From JAVDCA01 sp963819385 (GTDB taxonomy: Bacteria; Pseudomonadota; Alphaproteobacteria; Rhizobiales; Xanthobacteraceae): a stretch of 64,000 nucleotides of DNA. Location of the stretch: positions 372,001 to 436,000 of the forward strand of contig CAWFVV010000003.1 in NCBI GenBank assembly GCA_963819385.1. The letters run 5' to 3'. Every line of letters starts with the position of its first letter. The stretch's first letter is position 1. The position numbers were made by a program, and so were the translations under genes. This document shows, piece by piece, positions 1-8,509 of the stretch. The notes beneath the pieces were generated by a model. The model did no database searches and had not been told where the DNA came from. It was given only the letters and a program-made list of their open reading frames with translations.

Positions 1-777
1 GGTCATCCGGTCACCAGCGGATTTCCCACCATCGACTACTTTCTGAGCAGCGACCGCATGGAGCCGCCGGACGCGCAAACGCACTACACCGAACGGTTGG
101 TGCGCTTGCCCAATCTGTCGATCTTCTACGAGCCGGCGGATGCGCCGCCGATCGTCCTCGGCCGCGACGAGCTCGGCCTGCGCCGCGATACAGTCGCATA
201 CTGGTGCTGCCAGTCGCTGCCGAAGTACCTGCCGCAGTTCGACGAGGTCTTTGCGCGCATCGCCGCCGCGGTCGGCAATTGCCAGTTCACGTTCATCGAA
301 TTCGCCGGAGGGCCGCGCGTCAACGAGTTGTTTCGCGACCGTCTCGACCGCGCGTTTACCCGCCTCGGCCTGCGCGCCGCCGACCATTGCGTGATGCTGC
401 CGCGGCTTGCCCCCGATCGTTTCGTCGCCGCGATCGGACAATGCGACATCCTGCTCGACAGCATCGGCTGGTCGGGCTGCAACTCGACGCTCGAAAGCCT
501 CGCGCACGATCTGCCGATCGTGACGCTGGCCGGGGACTTCATGCGCGGCCGCCACACCGCGGCCATCCTGGGCATGATGGGCGTCGGCGAGACCATCGCG
601 CGGAGCCTCGACGATTACGTTGCCATCGCGACCGGGCTCGGACGGAATCCTGCGGCGCGGGCGGCCGTGCGAGCGAAAGTCGCCGCGAACAAGCACCGGG
701 TCTATCGTGACCGCGCCTGCATTACGGCGCTCGAAGACTTTCTCGATCGCGCCGCGCGACCCGAGGCCTCAGGGTAG
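1..777 (+). CDS. SPINDLY-type O-GlcNAc transferase, C-terminal part (5' cut by window)
   Basis: The frame is open from base 1, so the start lies outside the window. The 258 visible residues match the C-terminal catalytic half of bacterial TPR/O-linked N-acetylglucosamine transferases (SPINDLY family, GT41-like): an opening GHPVTSGFPTIDYFLSSD block, the nucleotide-sugar region with DSIGWSGCNSTLESLAHDLP, and the closing GDFMRGRHTAAILGMMG block. Such enzymes transfer a sugar from a nucleotide donor to Ser/Thr of cytoplasmic proteins; the substrate cannot be read from here. A second, full-length SPINDLY protein lies 3.1 kb downstream on the same strand, so the two may be paralogues. Family call is firm; exact acceptor and donor are unknown. 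Confidence 0.85.
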   Translation, partial: GHPVTSGFPTIDYFLSSDRMEPPDAQTHYTERLVRLPNLSIFYEPADAPPIVLGRDELGLRRDTVAYWCCQSLPKYLPQFDEVFARIAAAVGNCQFTFIEFAGGPRVNELFRDRLDRAFTRLGLRAADHCVMLPRLAPDRFVAAIGQCDILLDSIGWSGCNSTLESLAHDLPIVTLAGDFMRGRHTAAILGMMGVGETIARSLDDYVAIATGLGRNPAARAAVRAKVAANKHRVYRDRACITALEDFLDRAARPEASG

Positions 778-815
778 AATGGCCGCCGCGACGCGCGAAA
801 TGCTACGATCCGCCG

Positions 816-1316
816 ATGATAAATCCTTCTATCAATCTGCCCAGGCGCGTACTCGCGATTAAGATCGCCGCGATGGCGGCGTCGGTCTTGGTCGTGACAG
901 CCGGCTGGGCGGCGCCGAAGGCCGAGTCCGCCAAGCTGACGCCGGCGCAATGGGCCAAGATCGTCAAACGCATGGATGCCGGCGGCGACACGCGGGTCTT
1001 GCCCTTCAAGGTCGCCGAGCATCTCGGCCTGACCAAGGGGACCGAGATCCTCACGGTGCGTGAACTCGCCTTCGAGCGCGAGGGCTACCAGCACGGCATC
1101 TATCGCAACGTCGATCCCAAGGACGACCGCGTCATCTTGGCGTTTCGCACGCCCGAGAAGCGATGGACCGCCTTCCTCACCGATACGCGGTTCAAGCTCG
1201 TCTCGGCGATCGCCTGGAACGCGGGAAGTGACCCGGTGCCATGGCCGATTGGGGAGGCATTGCCGGCATTCAACAACGAACTCACGTACTGGTCCGTGCT
1301 CGCCGACCTGTTTTAG
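816..1316 (+). CDS. Small secreted protein of unknown function
   Basis: A 166-residue protein I do not recognise. It begins with a basic stretch and a hydrophobic segment (AAMAASVLVVTAGWAA) with a plausible signal-peptidase site near residues 31-33, so it is probably periplasmic. The mature part is soluble, mixed alpha/beta in composition, with no cysteines. An internal Met at about residue 20 could also serve as start, but that would trim the basic n-region of the signal peptide, so the first ATG is preferred. It follows the glycosyltransferase by 38 bases on the same strand and could be cotranscribed with it. No function is proposed. Confidence 0.6.
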   Translation: MINPSINLPRRVLAIKIAAMAASVLVVTAGWAAPKAESAKLTPAQWAKIVKRMDAGGDTRVLPFKVAEHLGLTKGTEILTVRELAFEREGYQHGIYRNVDPKDDRVILAFRTPEKRWTAFLTDTRFKLVSAIAWNAGSDPVPWPIGEALPAFNNELTYWSVLADLF

Positions 1317-1637
1317 CGGCGGGAACCCAACTGGCCAGTCGATCGGCCTTGCGATCCGCAAGGCTCTATCGCAGTGCAACCTGCCGCGGCGGTCACGGCG
1401 AAAATACTACGATCCGGCGGGCGCTTGCCGCTAATGCTGCGGGGCACAATTTGTCGCAGGGGCGCCGATCTTTTCTATATCGAGTGTTGCCGAATTGCCA
1501 CGGATCGAAGTGATTGGGCGCCCAAGTCACTACTACATACTATCATGTTTGTCCTTATGCGGCATTATGACAGCGGCATTAAGGTTAATGCTGGGCCGAT
1601 CACGGCCCCGCCGGGGGCGGCGCGAGGGGGGGACAAT
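1317..1637 (+). other. Intergenic leader upstream of the porin
   Basis: A 321-base stretch without a convincing gene. The porin frame stays open upstream through part of it, but those codons have no homology and no ribosome site; the part just before 1600 is AT-richer than its surroundings and is the likely promoter and 5' UTR of the porin. I see no clear hairpin or known riboswitch. Confidence 0.4.
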
Positions 1638-3266
1638 ATGAAGTCGAAGCTTTTGGCCGGCACGGCAACTGCCGCGTTGAGCCTGACGCTCTTTTCTCAT
1701 GCAACGTCCGCGGCGACGCTCGACGACGTTATGCGTCGGCTCGACAAACTCGAGAGGGAGAACGCAGAGCTGCGCAAGCAGGTGCGGACCCTCTCGACCG
1801 AGCACGCTGGCCCGCGGGCCGTGCCGGTTGTGGCCGCGCCTGGTCTCAAGGGAAATCCAGTCATGCACGCGGCCGTCGCGCCGGCGCCCACGCCGCCGCC
1901 GGTGCGCACCATCGCCGGCATGCCGGTCAAGGCCGGCCCGCTCGGCCCGATCATCGACAACACGACCGTCACGCTCTACGGCCACTTCGATTTGTCGGTC
2001 GATGGCCTCGTCAACTCCGTCTACGACCAGGGCACGAAAGCCGCCATCGCGAGCAACGGCTCCTATTTCGGCATTCGGCTGCGGCACAATCTCTCGCCCT
2101 ATGGGTATGACGGCTACGCGGTCGTTGGCCAGATCGAGGCCCAGGTCGACGTAGCATCCGCTCCGACCGAGCGTGCAGCGCTCGGCACCCGCGACAGCTT
2201 CCTCGGTGTCGAAGGTCCGTGGGGTGCCATCAAGATCGGCAAGGAAGACACGCCGTACAAGAAGGCGACGGCGCAATACGATCCGTTCGCCAATACGGTC
2301 GCCGACTACAACTCGATCATGGGCAACACGGGCGGCGACAATCGCGCCGAGTTCGATTGGCGCATGAACCACGCGATCTGGTACGAGTCGCCGCTGTGGA
2401 ACGGATTCCAGTTCAGCGCGCTGGTGTCGCCGGGGCAGAACTACGCCCAGGACAACAGTGACTACTCGTACGGCGACTACTTCCAGTGCAACGGTGCCTC
2501 GACGCGGGGCAGCGGCAGCAACTTCCCCAACACGGGCGGCGCGGTGCCCGGCGCGTTGGGCGGCAACGGCTGCACCGACGGTTCGTTCGGCGACGCCTAC
2601 AGCGTGGCGCTCACCTACAAGAACGGGCCATGGTCCGCGATGGGCGCCTACGAACTGCATACCGCCACCAATCGGCACGGTGATGACGGCCTCGAGCCGG
2701 GGCTGGTCGCGCCGGTGTTCCTTGCCGATGGTTCGCAGGTCTTCACCGGTGTTGCCAACGAATGGGCGGCCAAGCTCGGTGGCGGCTATCGCCTCCATGA
2801 CGGCCTCGGCGACCTCCAGCTCTATGCCTACTACGAGTGGATGCGCCGCGACGTTCCGGCCGCATTCCAGCCGTTCAACGAGCGCTCGCGCGACGGCGTC
2901 TTTGCCAGCGCGACGCAGTTCGTCGACAAGTGGTCGTTCAGCGCCTCCTACGCCCACGCTTTCAAGTCGCCGGGTAACCCGGCGATGCTGAGCATCAACG
3001 ATCCGGTGCTCGCGCCGGCCGCGACGCTGCAGGGCAACCTGTTCGACGACTCGGCCAACATGTACGCCATCGGCACCCGCTACCGGTTCAACCAGTGGGC
3101 CAGCTGGTATATGGTCGGCTCGGTGCTCACCCAAGGCGCGGGGGCGCATTACTGTCTCGGCGTGAGCGGCCACGGCTACGCGCTGTGCGGTCGCGATGCG
3201 CTGAACGACACGATCGGCGGAGCGACGCTCAAGGCCGTCTCGTCGGGCCTGACCTTCGACTTCTGA
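1638..3266 (+). CDS. Outer-membrane porin (Gram-negative trimeric porin type)
   Basis: 542 residues. The start at 1638 is chosen over upstream in-frame codons because a purine-rich GAGGGGGGGA site precedes it and a standard signal peptide follows (MKSKLLAGTATAALSLTLFS, cleaved after an Ala near 26). Residues about 27-50 form a heptad-like coiled coil (LDDVMRRLDKLERENAELRK), then an Ala/Pro linker, then a beta-barrel rich in aromatic residues with alternating strands (for example VTLYGHFDLSVDG and KIGKEDTPYKKA, the latter typical of loop 3 of general porins). The chain ends in Phe (GLTFDF), the outer-membrane assembly signal. It would be a diffusion channel for small polar solutes. A strong terminator follows directly, so it is probably transcribed alone. 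Confidence 0.9.
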   Translation: MKSKLLAGTATAALSLTLFSHATSAATLDDVMRRLDKLERENAELRKQVRTLSTEHAGPRAVPVVAAPGLKGNPVMHAAVAPAPTPPPVRTIAGMPVKAGPLGPIIDNTTVTLYGHFDLSVDGLVNSVYDQGTKAAIASNGSYFGIRLRHNLSPYGYDGYAVVGQIEAQVDVASAPTERAALGTRDSFLGVEGPWGAIKIGKEDTPYKKATAQYDPFANTVADYNSIMGNTGGDNRAEFDWRMNHAIWYESPLWNGFQFSALVSPGQNYAQDNSDYSYGDYFQCNGASTRGSGSNFPNTGGAVPGALGGNGCTDGSFGDAYSVALTYKNGPWSAMGAYELHTATNRHGDDGLEPGLVAPVFLADGSQVFTGVANEWAAKLGGGYRLHDGLGDLQLYAYYEWMRRDVPAAFQPFNERSRDGVFASATQFVDKWSFSASYAHAFKSPGNPAMLSINDPVLAPAATLQGNLFDDSANMYAIGTRYRFNQWASWYMVGSVLTQGAGAHYCLGVSGHGYALCGRDALNDTIGGATLKAVSSGLTFDF

Positions 3267-3292
3267 CCGCCCGCAGCGATCGGGCGATCGTC

Positions 3293-3318
3293 AAAGGGGG
3301 CCCCCGGGCCCCCTTTTT
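3293..3318 (+). terminator. Rho-independent terminator after the porin
   Basis: An 8-bp stem, AAAGGGGG at 3293-3300 pairing with CCCCCTTT, is followed by a run of five T. It lies 27 bases after the porin stop codon. Confidence 0.85.
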
Positions 3319-3458
3319 CATGATCGGCCGGCCGATCGCCGGCCCGCCTGCGGTCGCCTGGAGGCGCGCGTTTCGCGCAGCGGGCATTGGGCGTATCGTC
3401 GTTCGATCCGCGCCGGCCTTGAAGCGCGATCATGCCGCGTGATCGGAGAGTCCAGACC

Positions 3459-3857
3459 ATGCACATGCACCCGCCTCCCCCCTACGTGCAGTTGGCCCAG
3501 GCACAACGACCTCCGCTCGACATCCTGCCGGCCGTGCCCGCCCCGCCCGCTGCGTCTGCACCCCCTGCCGAACCTGCGCCTCCTGATGAACCTGCGGCGC
3601 CGGTCGAGCCGACGCCGATCAAGGTCGATGTCAGCAGATATATCCCGGAGGCTGCCACGACGGCGACGATCATCCTCACGCTGACGCCGGCGACCGGACA
3701 GGCCTACGTCTACACCGAAGGCTCGGATGACAACGGAACCGTGTTCAGGGGCGGAAGCTCGGTCGGCGAAATCAAGCTCGACGGTCGCTACATCTACGTG
3801 AAGCTCTATGGGGCGACGAGCTTCAGCATCAAGTACATCAACTACCACGTGCCGTGA
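3459..3857 (+). CDS. Short proline-rich protein with C-terminal beta domain
   Basis: 132 residues, not recognised. The start at 3459 is preferred to an ATG at 3432 because GGAGAG at 3445-3450 sits at good spacing. The first ~60 residues are a Pro/Ala/Glu spacer (repeats such as PAPPAASAPP), followed by a ~70-residue region with beta-strand character (TATIILTLTPATGQAYVYT, IYVKLYGATSFSIKYI). No clear signal peptide. Its stop codon overlaps or nearly abuts the start of the SPINDLY glycosyltransferase downstream, suggesting co-expression; a flexible Pro/Ala region of this kind could be a glycosylation acceptor, but that is only inference from neighbourhood. Confidence 0.6.
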   Translation: MHMHPPPPYVQLAQAQRPPLDILPAVPAPPAASAPPAEPAPPDEPAAPVEPTPIKVDVSRYIPEAATTATIILTLTPATGQAYVYTEGSDDNGTVFRGGSSVGEIKLDGRYIYVKLYGATSFSIKYINYHVP

Positions 3858-3898
3858 GCGATGCGCGTGCCTCGCCCGCAAGCCGAGATCGATGCGCG

Positions 3899-6394
3899 AT
3901 GACGGCATCGACCGGTGCCCTGTTTCGCCAGGCCGTCGAGGCGCAGCGGCGCGGCGACGTCGCGCAGGCGGCTCGCCTCTATCGCGAAGTGCTGCGCCTC
4001 GATCCGCGTGACGAAGCGGCGTGCGGCAACCTCGCGATCATCGCGGCCCAGCAGGGCGATCTTGCAGGCGCCGAACGGCTGTTTCGCCAGGCCCTCGCGC
4101 TGCGGCCCAATCCCGAAGGCTTCAACAATCTCGGCACGCTGCTGCTGCAGCAGGGCCGCGCCGCGGAGGCGGCCGAGGCGCATCGGCAGGCGATAGCGCT
4201 GTGGCCGGACCACGCCGCCGCGCATTTCGCGCTCGGCAATGCATTGAAGCGGCAGGCCGACTTCGACGCCGCGATTGCGGCTTATCGGCAGGCGGTGAAA
4301 CTCGATCCCGCCGCTGCCGAGGCGCACAACAATCTCGGCGTGGTGCTGCAGCGCGTCGGCAGGCTCGACGAGGCGCTCGCGGCCTATCGCGAGGCTGCGG
4401 GGCGGCAGCCGACCTATACGCAGGCGCATTTCAACCTCGGTGTCGTGCTCCACGAGAAGCGCGATTTCGACGCGGCGGCGGCGGCCTACCGGGACGTCAT
4501 CGCGCTGCGGCCCGAGATCGCCGATGCCTACAACAATCTCGGCACCGTCCTGCAGGACCAGGGGCGCCTCGACGACGCGCTTGCGGCGTTCGAGGAGGCG
4601 ACTACGCGGCGCAACGACTACGCCGAGGCGCATTTCAATCGCGGCGTCGTGCTGCGGCTGCAGGGCAACTTGGAGCCGGCGCTGGTCGCGTACCAACAGG
4701 CGATCGCGCGGCGCGCCGACTACGTCGAGGCGATCAACAACGCGGGAATCGTACTGCAGGAGCTCGGCCGTCTCGACGACGCGCTGGCGACCTTCGAGGA
4801 AATTCTTCGGCTACGGCCTGCGCACGCCGAGGCTTACAACAACTTCGGTGCCGTGCTGCTCGGTCAGGGACGCGCCGACGCCGCCTTGGGCGCATTCCAG
4901 AAAGCGTTGGCGCTGCGGCCGGACTACCCGGAAGCTTTCTACAATCTCGGCAACGCCCGGCGCGAGCTCGGCAAGCTCGAAGGGGCGATTGCGGCCTATC
5001 GGAGCGCGCTGCGGCTACGGCCGGACGATCCCGATGCCTTCAGCCAGCTCGTCTATCATCGTTGGCGCGCCTGCGACTGGACCGACTACGCGACGGATCA
5101 GGCAAGGCTGCTCGATCTGGTGCACGGCGGCACGGCGCGCGTGCCGCCGTTCTATCTGCTCGCGACGCCCGCCTCGCCGGCGGACCAGCTTGTCTGCGCG
5201 CGCCGATGGGCGAAGCCGATCACGCCGCCGCCGCAGGACGCCTTTCGCCACGCCGCGCCACGTCCCTATGACCGTATCCGCCTCGGCTACCTGTCGGCCG
5301 ATTTCCACCAGCATGCGACGGCGGCGCTCGCGGCGGAACTGTTCGAGCAACACGACCGCGAGCGCTTCGAGGTCGTCGCCTATTCGTACGGCCCCGACGA
5401 TGCGGGCCCTATGCGCGCGCGGCTGACGCGCGCCTTCGATCGCTTCGTCGACATCCGCGCGCTGCCGCACCGCGCCGCGGCGCAGCGCATCCACGACGAC
5501 GAGATCGATATCCTGATCGATCTCAAAGGCTACACCCAGCACGCGCGGCCGCAGATCGCCGCCTATCGTCCGGCCCCCGTGCAGGCGAGCTATCTCGGCT
5601 TTCCCGCTACCATGGGCGCGGACTTCATCGACTACATCATCGTCGACGAGTTCGTCGCGCCGATGAGCGAGCAGCCCGACTTTGCCGAGAAGCTGGTCCA
5701 TCTCACCGGCTGCTATCAGGTCAACGATCGGCAACGTCCGATCGCGGCGTCCACGCCGTCGCGTACCGACTGCGGCTTGCCGCGCGACGGATTCGTGTTT
5801 TGCAGCTTCAACAACACCTACAAGATCACGCCGGATTTCTTCGACTGCTGGATGCGCCTGCTCGCCGCGGTGCCGGGCAGCGCATTGTGGCTGCTCGAAT
5901 CGAACGAGCTCGTCGCGCGCAACCTGCGGCGCGAGGCGGAGCGGCGGCGGATCGATCCTGGCCGCCTCGTGTTCGCGCCGCGCGCGCCGCTTGCCGATCA
6001 TCTCGCGCGCCACCGCAATGCGGACCTCTTTCTCGATACGCTGCCGTGCAATGCGCACACCACCGCAAGCGACGCATTGTGGGCCGGGCTGCCGGTGCTG
6101 ACCTGCGTCGGAACCACATTCGCGGGACGCGTCGCCGGCAGCCTGCTGGCCGCGATCGGATTGCCCGAGCTGATCGCGCCATCGCTTGCCGATTATGAGC
6201 GCGCCGCGCTCGCATTGGCGCGCGATCCGCGCAAGCTCGCCGGCATGCGCGAGCGGCTCGTCCGCAATCGCACGTCGTCGTCGGTCTTCGATGCGACGCG
6301 GACGGCCCGTAGCCTCGAGTCCGCCTATGCGGCCATGTGGCGCCGGTGGTGCGCGGGAGGAAGCCCGGCGGCTTTCAGGGTCGAGGGTGAATGA
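3899..6394 (+). CDS. TPR-repeat SPINDLY-type O-GlcNAc transferase
   Basis: About 831 residues. The first ~390 residues are roughly eleven 34-residue tetratricopeptide repeats (recurring NNLGVVLQ and NLGNALKRQ helices). The C-terminal ~420 residues are the GT41-like catalytic part: LGYLSADFHQHATAAL carries the conserved His region, then LIDLKGYTQHARPQI, APVQASYLGFPATMGADFID, FCSFNNTYKITPDFFD and the nucleotide-sugar block DTLPCNAHTTASDALWAGLP. This architecture modifies Ser/Thr of proteins with a sugar, the TPR superhelix selecting the acceptor. ATG 3899 begins right before the first repeat; an in-frame GTG at 3854 overlapping the previous stop codon is the alternative. Soluble, cytoplasmic. 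Family assignment is strong; the acceptor protein is unknown. Confidence 0.92.
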   Translation: MTASTGALFRQAVEAQRRGDVAQAARLYREVLRLDPRDEAACGNLAIIAAQQGDLAGAERLFRQALALRPNPEGFNNLGTLLLQQGRAAEAAEAHRQAIALWPDHAAAHFALGNALKRQADFDAAIAAYRQAVKLDPAAAEAHNNLGVVLQRVGRLDEALAAYREAAGRQPTYTQAHFNLGVVLHEKRDFDAAAAAYRDVIALRPEIADAYNNLGTVLQDQGRLDDALAAFEEATTRRNDYAEAHFNRGVVLRLQGNLEPALVAYQQAIARRADYVEAINNAGIVLQELGRLDDALATFEEILRLRPAHAEAYNNFGAVLLGQGRADAALGAFQKALALRPDYPEAFYNLGNARRELGKLEGAIAAYRSALRLRPDDPDAFSQLVYHRWRACDWTDYATDQARLLDLVHGGTARVPPFYLLATPASPADQLVCARRWAKPITPPPQDAFRHAAPRPYDRIRLGYLSADFHQHATAALAAELFEQHDRERFEVVAYSYGPDDAGPMRARLTRAFDRFVDIRALPHRAAAQRIHDDEIDILIDLKGYTQHARPQIAAYRPAPVQASYLGFPATMGADFIDYIIVDEFVAPMSEQPDFAEKLVHLTGCYQVNDRQRPIAASTPSRTDCGLPRDGFVFCSFNNTYKITPDFFDCWMRLLAAVPGSALWLLESNELVARNLRREAERRRIDPGRLVFAPRAPLADHLARHRNADLFLDTLPCNAHTTASDALWAGLPVLTCVGTTFAGRVAGSLLAAIGLPELIAPSLADYERAALALARDPRKLAGMRERLVRNRTSSSVFDATRTARSLESAYAAMWRRWCAGGSPAAFRVEGE

Positions 6395-6774
6395 GGCAGG
6401 CCGCGCCTTGTCACGACGACGATCGCCGACAATCGCCCGGCGCGCGTCGGGTATGCGTCATCTGCGATGCATGCGTGCCTGGATGCTGCGCCGCACAAGA
6501 GATTTTTCGTTCCGGCCCCATTGGAACCTGCCAAGTCCAGAAAATCGCGAGCAGAGTCGCCCATGCAGGGGGCTGGAAATCCGGGCGTGCTGCGAGCAGC
6601 AATCCATCGGCGGGTTCTTCTCATGCGGTGCAACGTCGCTGGGTAGCACAATGAGTATCAACAGGCTGACTCATCCACGTATTAGGTATAACGTACACCA
6701 CTGACACAGTGGGCATGTCGTGTCGCGCTGTCGAGAGTGAACGTCGACAAGAAAAACTATTTGGGGTGGATCAA
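6395..6774 (+). other. Intergenic region and control region of the oxalate carrier
   Basis: 380 bases without a convincing gene: the short open frames here have atypical composition and no ribosome site. The last ~110 bases are AT-richer and contain the palindromic site at 6685-6699, so this is taken as promoter and operator of the carrier gene at 6775. Confidence 0.5.
6685..6699 (+). promoter_or_regulatory. Candidate GntR/FCD operator upstream of the oxalate carrier
   Basis: GGTATAACGTACACC is an imperfect palindrome (GGT.TA....TA.ACC) about 80 bases before the carrier start. Its first 11 bases, GGTATAACGTA, recur exactly at 8461-8471 just before the gntR gene. FadR/FCD-type regulators bind short palindromes of this form; binding here is inferred. 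Confidence 0.5.
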
Positions 6775-8259
6775 ATGGCAACGCTCGCGAATCCCTCTCA
6801 TGCTTCGTCAGCTGCAGGGACACAAACGCGCTGGATACAACTTATAGCGTGCGTCCTCTGCATGGTGCTGATCGCCAACCTGCAGTACGGCTGGACGTTT
6901 TTTGTCAATCCGATCAACAAGGCGCACGGCTGGTCGATTGCATCGATCCAGTGGGCCTTTACGATTTTCATCGCGCTCGAGACATGGCTCACGCCGGTCG
7001 AGGGGTGGATCGCCGACACCCTCGGCGCGCGCCATGGGCCGAAGCTCGTGGTCGCGTTCGGCGGCATCATGGTGGCAGCCGGGTGGATTATGAATTCGCG
7101 CGCCGAGACGCTGACGATGCTTTATCTCGGGGCGGTGGTTGGCGGCATAGGCGGCGGCGCCGTGTACGCGACGTGCGTCGGCCAAGCGGTCAAGTGGTTC
7201 CCGGATCGGCGCGGCCTTGCGGTCGGTCTGACCGCTGCCGGTTACGGCGCCGGTACGGCGCTCACCGTCATTCCCATCCTCCACGTGATCACCGCCTTCG
7301 GCTACCAGGCAGCCTTCTTCTGGTTCGGATTAATCCAGGGCGGGCTGGTTTTCCTTCTCGCGTGGCTGATCCGCGCTCCCGATCCGAGTGAGGTCACGAC
7401 CGTCGCGTCGAAAGTCGCTCAGACGAACCTGAACTATTCGCCCCAGCAGGTGCTGCGGAGCCCCGTGTTCTACCTGCTATACATCATGTTCGTCATGGTG
7501 TCGGCGAGTGGCCTCATGGCGACCGCGCAGCTCGCGCCGATCGCGAACGACTTCAAGATCGGCAACATGGTCCTGTTGTTCGGCTTCTCGACGTTGGCCC
7601 TCGCCGGGATCATCGACAATCTGTGCAATGGCGGCGCGCGGCCGCTATTCGGCTGGATATCGGATAACATCGGCCGCGAATACACCATGGCGATCGCCTT
7701 CGGATTAGGCGGTGTCTCTTATTGGCTGCTCGGCACCTTCGGCCATTCGCCCTGGGGATTCGTGGTCTTCGCGGCCTTGATCTTCCTGACCTGGGGCGAG
7801 ATCTTCAGCCTCTTCCCGTCGACCTGCACCGATACCTTCGGTGCCAAGTTTGCCACGGTCAATCTCAGCCTTCTGTACACGGCTAAAGGCGCCTCCGCGT
7901 TCCTGGTCCCGGTCGCGAACTACGTAAAGGACGCGACCGGCGGATGGCACATGGTGTTCGTCGCCACCGCGATTATGAATTTCGCAGTCGTGGTCCTGGC
8001 ATTGCTCATCCTCAAGCGAGCGCGTGCCAAGGCAATGATCGAGATGGAGCTCATGCCAGAGAACGCGGTCATCTGCGGCTTGGCAGGCATCCTGCTGACC
8101 GCACTTGGCCCGACGCTCGTGGATCTGATCGCCATGTTGGTCGGTCCGGGCATTCAGGTGATCGCTCAACCGTCCCGTTGGGTGGGCTTTGCGCTGATCG
8201 CCCTTTGCGTCTTTCTCTTGGTCAAATGGAAATTGGCGGAAGCAAAGCCCGCGCGCTGA
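6775..8259 (+). CDS. OFA-family MFS carrier, probable oxalate:formate antiporter
   Basis: 494 residues with about 12 membrane helices plus a longer C-terminal end with two extra hydrophobic stretches. The start at 6775 follows GGGGTGGA and gives a short polar N-terminus; upstream in-frame codons lack a ribosome site. OxlT-like features: GWTFFVNPINKAHGW in helix 1, the loop motif VKWFPDRRGLAVGLTAAGYG after helix 4, GARPLFGWISDNIGRE with a conserved Arg region, and LLYTAKGASAFLVPVAN with the helix-11 Lys that pairs with the dicarboxylate in OxlT. It would bring oxalate in against formate. It heads the oxalate genes and shares an operator-like word with gntR. Substrate inferred from family and neighbours. 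Confidence 0.85.
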   Translation: MATLANPSHASSAAGTQTRWIQLIACVLCMVLIANLQYGWTFFVNPINKAHGWSIASIQWAFTIFIALETWLTPVEGWIADTLGARHGPKLVVAFGGIMVAAGWIMNSRAETLTMLYLGAVVGGIGGGAVYATCVGQAVKWFPDRRGLAVGLTAAGYGAGTALTVIPILHVITAFGYQAAFFWFGLIQGGLVFLLAWLIRAPDPSEVTTVASKVAQTNLNYSPQQVLRSPVFYLLYIMFVMVSASGLMATAQLAPIANDFKIGNMVLLFGFSTLALAGIIDNLCNGGARPLFGWISDNIGREYTMAIAFGLGGVSYWLLGTFGHSPWGFVVFAALIFLTWGEIFSLFPSTCTDTFGAKFATVNLSLLYTAKGASAFLVPVANYVKDATGGWHMVFVATAIMNFAVVVLALLILKRARAKAMIEMELMPENAVICGLAGILLTALGPTLVDLIAMLVGPGIQVIAQPSRWVGFALIALCVFLLVKWKLAEAKPAR

Positions 8260-8460
8260 AAAGACCCATCGCTCGCCGGCGGCCGGCCGGCTCGCCGGGA
8301 TTCTGTACGAAAGCATTGCGTGGCGGACCGGTCGCGGTCCGCCACAGACCTTGCGGGGCGCTAATACAACCTGGGGCTGGCTCCTTTCCGTCGGAAGGGG
8401 CTTGCCCGGGTATGGCCGGGGCGACGGCCACGCGGCGAGTGAGTTGGCTTGTCAGCCGCT

Positions 8461-8476
8461 GGTATAACGTATTATA
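8461..8476 (+). promoter_or_regulatory. Candidate GntR/FCD operator upstream of gntR-oxc-frc
   Basis: GGTATAACGTATTATA contains the inverted repeat TATAA-CGTA-TTATA (8463-8476) and begins with the same 11-mer, GGTATAACGTA, found at 6685-6695. It ends 33 bases before the gntR start, a position suited to autoregulation and control of the whole operon. Confidence 0.5.
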
Positions 8477-8509
8477 GAAACGCCGACCTGACGTGGAACG
8501 CGTGATCGA

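Noticed and set aside
1533..3173. 546-codon open frame on the minus strand opposite the porin
   Set aside because: It mirrors the porin, whose signal peptide, barrel strands and terminal Phe are clear; the minus-strand product is Arg/Val/Ala-rich without any recognisable domain.
6391..6654. Short plus-strand open frame after the SPINDLY gene
   Set aside because: No ribosome site or homology, and composition unlike neighbours; treated as intergenic.
8260..8509. A small-subunit gene after the first OFA carrier
   Set aside because: I looked for a counterpart of the 40-residue gene found after the second carrier; no short frame with a ribosome site and a single hydrophobic helix is present.
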